The translations under genes and the position numbers were made by a program. A DNA stretch of 36,927 bases from Bacteroidota bacterium (lineage in GTDB: Bacteria; Bacteroidota; Bacteroidia; Chitinophagales; Chitinophagaceae): positions 1 to 36,927 of the forward strand of contig JAEZLJ010000018.1 of assembly GCA_023415275.1 (NCBI GenBank), given 5' to 3'. This document shows positions 33,831 through 36,927 of the stretch, in pieces. Numbering within the stretch: position 1 is the stretch's first letter; each line of letters starts with the position of its first letter. A model generated the notes under the pieces. The model was not told the origin of the DNA, did no database searches, and was given only the letters and a program-made list of their open reading frames with translations.

Positions 33831-33977
33831 TATCCTGGTATAATATTGAAAGTCCTATATACTTCCTTTCAAAATGGGTAAAGCTTTAGGTTATAAAAAG
33901 GAAGCCCCTTCTTCATATAAGTATAATTTAAAAACTGTTTTAATTCATCCCCCAACACTGGCTCCTGTATAAGTAGG

Positions 33978-34070
33978 CCCTATCAACGCCCTATCTACTC
34001 CCTATCTACGGTATGGATACTCCGTGCCAGCACGGAGTATCCATACCGTTACTATACTGATGATAGGGAG
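33978..34070. repeat. Three 11-bp tandem repeats leading into a long nested inverted repeat
   Basis: In the 429-bp gap 33831-34259, three tandem 11-bp units (ccctatcaacg, ccctatctact, ccctatctacg; 33978-34010) run into a perfect inverted repeat with 20-bp arms (34008-34027 and 34030-34049) separated by two bases. An outer 9-bp pair ctccctatc/gatagggag (33998-34006, 34062-34070) encloses it. No T-run follows, so it is not a simple terminator. The rest of the gap is AT-rich filler with no gene. Confidence 0.8.
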
Positions 34071-34207
34071 GAGGTGGGAAGGAGAACGGCAGGAAATAGC
34101 CAGCAAATAGGGGCAAAGTTGAAAAATTGATGAAAGTACCAGCCCTGTAAGCCACTCAAAAACAGCACTTTAAGATACTGTAAAGGATGGGGGAGTCTAT
34201 TGTTACT

Positions 34208-34246
34208 CAAAAAAAGAAGGGGTGCCACCTGGGCACCCTTCTTTAT
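34208..34246 (-). terminator. Terminator of the DUF2911 gene (probably bidirectional)
   Basis: The arms aaagaaggggtgcc and ggcacccttcttt pair with one bulged G around a short loop (34213-34243). On the minus strand the stem is followed by a run of T residues (complement of a-run 34209-34215). It lies 14 bp past the DUF2911 stop codon. Confidence 0.75.
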
Positions 34247-34259
34247 ATATATAATATTA

Positions 34260-35096
34260 CTATTTTAAATTGTTGATCAACTTCTTATTGAGTTCAACAT
34301 AGTCATCATTCTTGGCTTCTTTGGCCAGGTTCATAGATTTCAATGCAGCAGTTTTGGCATCTTCTTTTTTGCCAAGCTTGGCAAGGGCATTTGCCTTTTG
34401 ATGGTAAACCCAAAAAGCAGTGGGGTTTTGCTCAATGGCTTTATCCAGCCAGGTAACAGCCTGGTTCAGGTCTTTACCGGTTTCCATGTAGTACATAGCC
34501 GCCTGGAAGTAAGGCCTGTTATCTTTATTCATCAGGTTATCTATCTGGGCCATCACCTTGCTTTCCACATCTGTGGTGATGGGAACATTGACAGTTGTAT
34601 TGTCCCACATGATCTGCAGATCCGTGCTGTTGGATTTAACATTGGCAAATTGCATCGTAAAGGTTTCCACCCCTGCGGAGTTGTTTACAGGTTTTACAGT
34701 TACTCTTGCTATGTCTTTATCCTGCTGGTAGGCAGCGGGGCTGGTTACATCTGTCTGTTGGCTGATGATCACTGTCCATTGATCCTTATCAGGAATGGTG
34801 AGCAGGCCATACTTGCCGGGAGCTATCCTGGTGCCGCCAATGGTCACACTATCACTAAATTGCAATGTGGTGGCGCTGTTGGCACCTGTGCGCCATACCT
34901 TTCCATAAGGTACCAGGTCGCCAAAGATCTTACGGCCTTTCATACCCGGGCGCGAGTAGGACAATTCTACTGATCCTACACCAAAGTCCTGTTTGATAGT
35001 TTGTGTAGTGCTGGGCTGAGGAGTTTTCAAAGGTTGGGCGTTCAGGCCAAGCGTGGCCAGGCTGATTCCAGCACATAAAAATAGTTTCGTAAGCAT
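34260..35096 (-). CDS. DUF2911 exported protein with TPR-like C-terminus
   Basis: A 278-residue protein with a signal peptide (MLTKLFLCAGISLATLGLNAQ). DUF2911 covers about residues 22-165: QDFGVGSVELSYSRPGMKGRKIFG, then LVPYGKVWRTGANSATTLQFS and IAPGKYGLLTIPD. The C-terminal part (about 190-278) has helix pairs typical of tetratricopeptide repeats (YYMETGKDLNQAVTWLDKAIEQ and NALAKLGKKEDAKTAALKSM). DUF2911 is abundant in Bacteroidota envelope proteins and has no proven function. It is followed by its own terminator; the ECF/anti-sigma genes lie upstream on the same strand. Confidence 0.93.
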   Translation of the reverse strand: MLTKLFLCAGISLATLGLNAQPLKTPQPSTTQTIKQDFGVGSVELSYSRPGMKGRKIFGDLVPYGKVWRTGANSATTLQFSDSVTIGGTRIAPGKYGLLTIPDKDQWTVIISQQTDVTSPAAYQQDKDIARVTVKPVNNSAGVETFTMQFANVKSNSTDLQIMWDNTTVNVPITTDVESKVMAQIDNLMNKDNRPYFQAAMYYMETGKDLNQAVTWLDKAIEQNPTAFWVYHQKANALAKLGKKEDAKTAALKSMNLAKEAKNDDYVELNKKLINNLK

Positions 35097-35155
35097 GCGT
35101 AATGGTTTTTTACAAATGTATAGAAAACAGGCTTACAGAGAGAAACGAAGAAAAA

Positions 35156-36274
35156 TCAGAAATGAAAAGTTACTTTTCCTTTTTTGTTCTTTACATTTTT
35201 CCATTTTGGTCCCTGCTTGAGCAGTTCAATGGCTTTTTTGTCACAAGCTGCACATAGTGACCTGGCTACCGTAATATTCACGGGTTCTCCTTCTGGATTG
35301 ATGTCAAAGGCTAATTCCACATCACCGGTTTCAGGTTTTTCCTTGTACGTACCTGGTTCCTTTAAGTTCTCCGCTATGTATTCATTGAACTGCATCCAGC
35401 CTTCTGCGGGCTCCAGGGTCTCAAAACGTGGGGAAGGCCTTGCTATGATGGCATGGTTAGATTTGAGTTGTACGATCTCAATATCCTTATGTGCCTGGTC
35501 AGGCTGTAATACCACATTAAAGTTTCTGATGGTATCGCCTGATCCCTGTCTTGTTTCTGTTTGAGGGATAGTAACAACAGCCGGATTGGAATCATCAGCC
35601 TGGAAGCTTCTTGACCTGGCGGCTGCGGTAGCCTGGAGTGCCTCTTTTTTCTTTGCTGGCGTGGAGGCTAGGGTGGTTTCTTCCACGTTGGCCAGGGCAG
35701 GAGCATTGGGTTTTTCTTTCATTTGATCCTGTGAGGATATTGATACTGGAGGATTAACAGACCTTTTCTTTTTGCCGGCTAAAGATCTTTTTTCCTGTAC
35801 TGGTTTGGTGGAAATAATTTGGTCTGTTTCAGAAGGATTGGCCGTAATGGACGGCACATTCGCTTCCTTTGATGCAACCGAATCTATGGCGGGTGCAGGT
35901 GTTGCCATATGTTGGGTTTTTGAGGCAACAGATACGGCCTGTGAAATGTCTTTTTGGTTATTTACTGAATGAATAATGAACCAGCCCCCACTGGCAATGA
36001 CCAGGAATAGGGCGGCCATTTTTATCCAATTATATTTTTGAAAGAATGGGATGACTTTGGACGGTTGCTCCTCTGCGAACACCCTGCGCTTTATGGAATC
36101 AAGGTCAGCGGCTGGGGTGGTGGTGAAAGTATAGCCCTCCAATGCATCTGCCAAAAAAGGATCATCCAGAGCTGCTTTTTCCAGGGCGTGTCTTTCCTGG
36201 GCAGTCATCATTCCTTTATGATAACGCTCAATATCTGCAGCTGAATAATTCTTATGTCCTTGAGGTACACTCAT
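35156..36274 (-). CDS. Anti-sigma-like membrane protein with TonB-like C-terminal domain
   Basis: A 372-residue protein. The N-terminal cytoplasmic part (residues 1-80) has YSAADIERYHKGMMTAQERH and ALDDPFLADALEGY, typical of Bacteroidota anti-sigma proteins. One transmembrane helix follows (WIKMAALFLVIASGGWFII, 83-101), then a low-complexity Lys/Ala/Pro-rich periplasmic stretch (~110-290) and a TonB_C-like domain (295-372, VELAFDINPEGEPVNITVA ... KKAIELLKQGPKW). Its start overlaps the sigma-factor stop by 4 bp (ATGA). It should hold the sigma factor and receive a signal across the envelope; a TonB-like end may contact an outer-membrane protein. Members are often labelled 'energy transducer TonB'. 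Confidence 0.85.
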   Translation of the reverse strand: MSVPQGHKNYSAADIERYHKGMMTAQERHALEKAALDDPFLADALEGYTFTTTPAADLDSIKRRVFAEEQPSKVIPFFQKYNWIKMAALFLVIASGGWFIIHSVNNQKDISQAVSVASKTQHMATPAPAIDSVASKEANVPSITANPSETDQIISTKPVQEKRSLAGKKKRSVNPPVSISSQDQMKEKPNAPALANVEETTLASTPAKKKEALQATAAARSRSFQADDSNPAVVTIPQTETRQGSGDTIRNFNVVLQPDQAHKDIEIVQLKSNHAIIARPSPRFETLEPAEGWMQFNEYIAENLKEPGTYKEKPETGDVELAFDINPEGEPVNITVARSLCAACDKKAIELLKQGPKWKNVKNKKGKVTFHF

Positions 36275-36858
36275 TCTTTTATCAATGATTTAGCTTGTTG
36301 CTTTTCGATACACAATTTCAGGTTTCTTCTGCCATTCTGGATGTAACTGCGCACCTTGTTCCATTCTATCCCGGTAATGGTGCTGATCTCGTTGTAGCAT
36401 TTTCCTTCCATATAGAACAGCGTAATGGCCTGACGTTGTTCTATTGCCAGTTCGCTCATGCAATATTCCAATTGTGCCAGGTGTTCTTCTCTTTCCCATA
36501 CGCCATTCAGATGCACGGGATCTTCCGATTGCATAAGTTCAGCGTCAATATTAACAGTTGTGAATTTTTTACCGGAGCGTAGGCGCATCAGGCAATGATT
36601 CTTTGCCAGGGTGTACAGCCAGCCTTTGAAGTTGTCAACTTGGTGTTTAGGTATTTTGACCACCAATTCTTCAAATATGGCCACCGCGCTGTCTTGTGCA
36701 TTTTCGGGGTGCTTAAGATATTTCAGGCACACACCATATACCAGGTCGGCATAGCGGTTGTAAAGCTCCCCAACCAGCCTGTTGTCAAGTGTAGCGGTGT
36801 ATTCTGCTATGAGGGCTTCGTCGGTTTTACCTGACCATATGTTTTTTTCAGACGTCAA
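36271..36858 (-). CDS. ECF-type sigma-70 factor
   Basis: A 195-residue protein with region 2 (LYNRYADLVYGVCLKYLKH ... FKGWLYTLAKNHCLMRLR, about 27-95) and region 4 (LEYCMSELAIEQRQAITLFY ... YNEISTITGIEWNKVRSYIQ, about 130-180), without region 3. This is the normal ECF form. It directs RNA polymerase to a small regulon, probably of envelope genes, and is held by the downstream anti-sigma protein, whose gene overlaps it. The region upstream to the window end is 69 bp and presumably holds an autoregulated promoter; no consensus was identified. Confidence 0.93.
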   Translation of the reverse strand: MTSEKNIWSGKTDEALIAEYTATLDNRLVGELYNRYADLVYGVCLKYLKHPENAQDSAVAIFEELVVKIPKHQVDNFKGWLYTLAKNHCLMRLRSGKKFTTVNIDAELMQSEDPVHLNGVWEREEHLAQLEYCMSELAIEQRQAITLFYMEGKCYNEISTITGIEWNKVRSYIQNGRRNLKLCIEKQQAKSLIKE

Positions 36859-36927
36859 TAAACTAAAATAAGAAGATTTTGTATTTGGTATTTAGGTATC
36901 AAAGTTAAAACTGGTAAGGCCTGGAAC

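Noticed and set aside
34008..34049. Simple rho-independent terminator
   Set aside because: The hairpin has a 2-base loop and no T-run on either side; a proper terminator is found separately at 34208-34246.

Overview
The window looks like a chromosome segment of a Bacteroidota bacterium, most likely family Chitinophagaceae. The evidence is a SusC-type TonB-dependent receptor with an N-terminal carboxypeptidase-regulatory-like domain, a DUF2911 protein, an ECF sigma/anti-sigma pair whose anti-sigma ends in a TonB-like domain, many secreted proteins and lipoproteins with typical Bacteroidota signal peptides, weak ribosome binding sites, and an integrase that lacks the first catalytic Arg, as IntDOT does. 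Species cannot be given from sequence alone.

Layout. (1) 1-10.5 kb is AT-rich accessory DNA: a toxin-antitoxin pair running off the left edge with palindromic operators, a gene broken by one in-frame stop, a single-chain MmeI-like (type IIL) restriction-modification enzyme whose specificity segment has much lower GC than the rest, a family of decaying intergenic repeats around a beta-propeller lipoprotein, then secreted and membrane proteins of unknown role. (2) 10.7-15.6 kb is an integrative-element module: ArsR regulator, DnaD/lambda-O-like replication protein, excisionase-type HTH protein, a helical element protein, and a tyrosine integrase that stops just short of an intact tRNA-Asp and its terminator. 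The replication gene carries five spaced 18-bp iteron-like repeats in its variable linker, next to an AT-rich tract; this resembles the lambda O/ori arrangement. (3) 15.8-19.3 kb is a cassette of five same-strand genes, including a RecA-fold P-loop ATPase, read divergently from an S24 (LexA/CI-like) self-cleaving repressor. The shared promoter holds repeated TGTGAAT half-sites, and a perfect inverted copy lies inside the repressor gene. This is the best candidate here for a poorly described, DNA-damage-controlled system. (4) 19.4-36.9 kb is mostly core-like: HAD phosphatase, rpiA, a small periplasmic protein, DinB-like DUF1572, gamma-glutamyltranspeptidase, TonB receptor, M14 peptidase, a PIG-L deacetylase coupled through two tiny membrane proteins to a sodium:solute symporter, DUF2911 protein, and the ECF/anti-sigma pair.

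How the genes fit together. The TA pair, restriction enzyme and integrase next to a tRNA suggest a defence-bearing island that may continue past the left edge. The S24 cassette looks phage-derived and SOS-responsive. Gamma-glutamyltranspeptidase, TonB receptor, M14 peptidase, PIG-L deacetylase and symporter are compatible with scavenging peptides and amino sugars, but that is inference. All calls are from reading the sequence; no database search was run.
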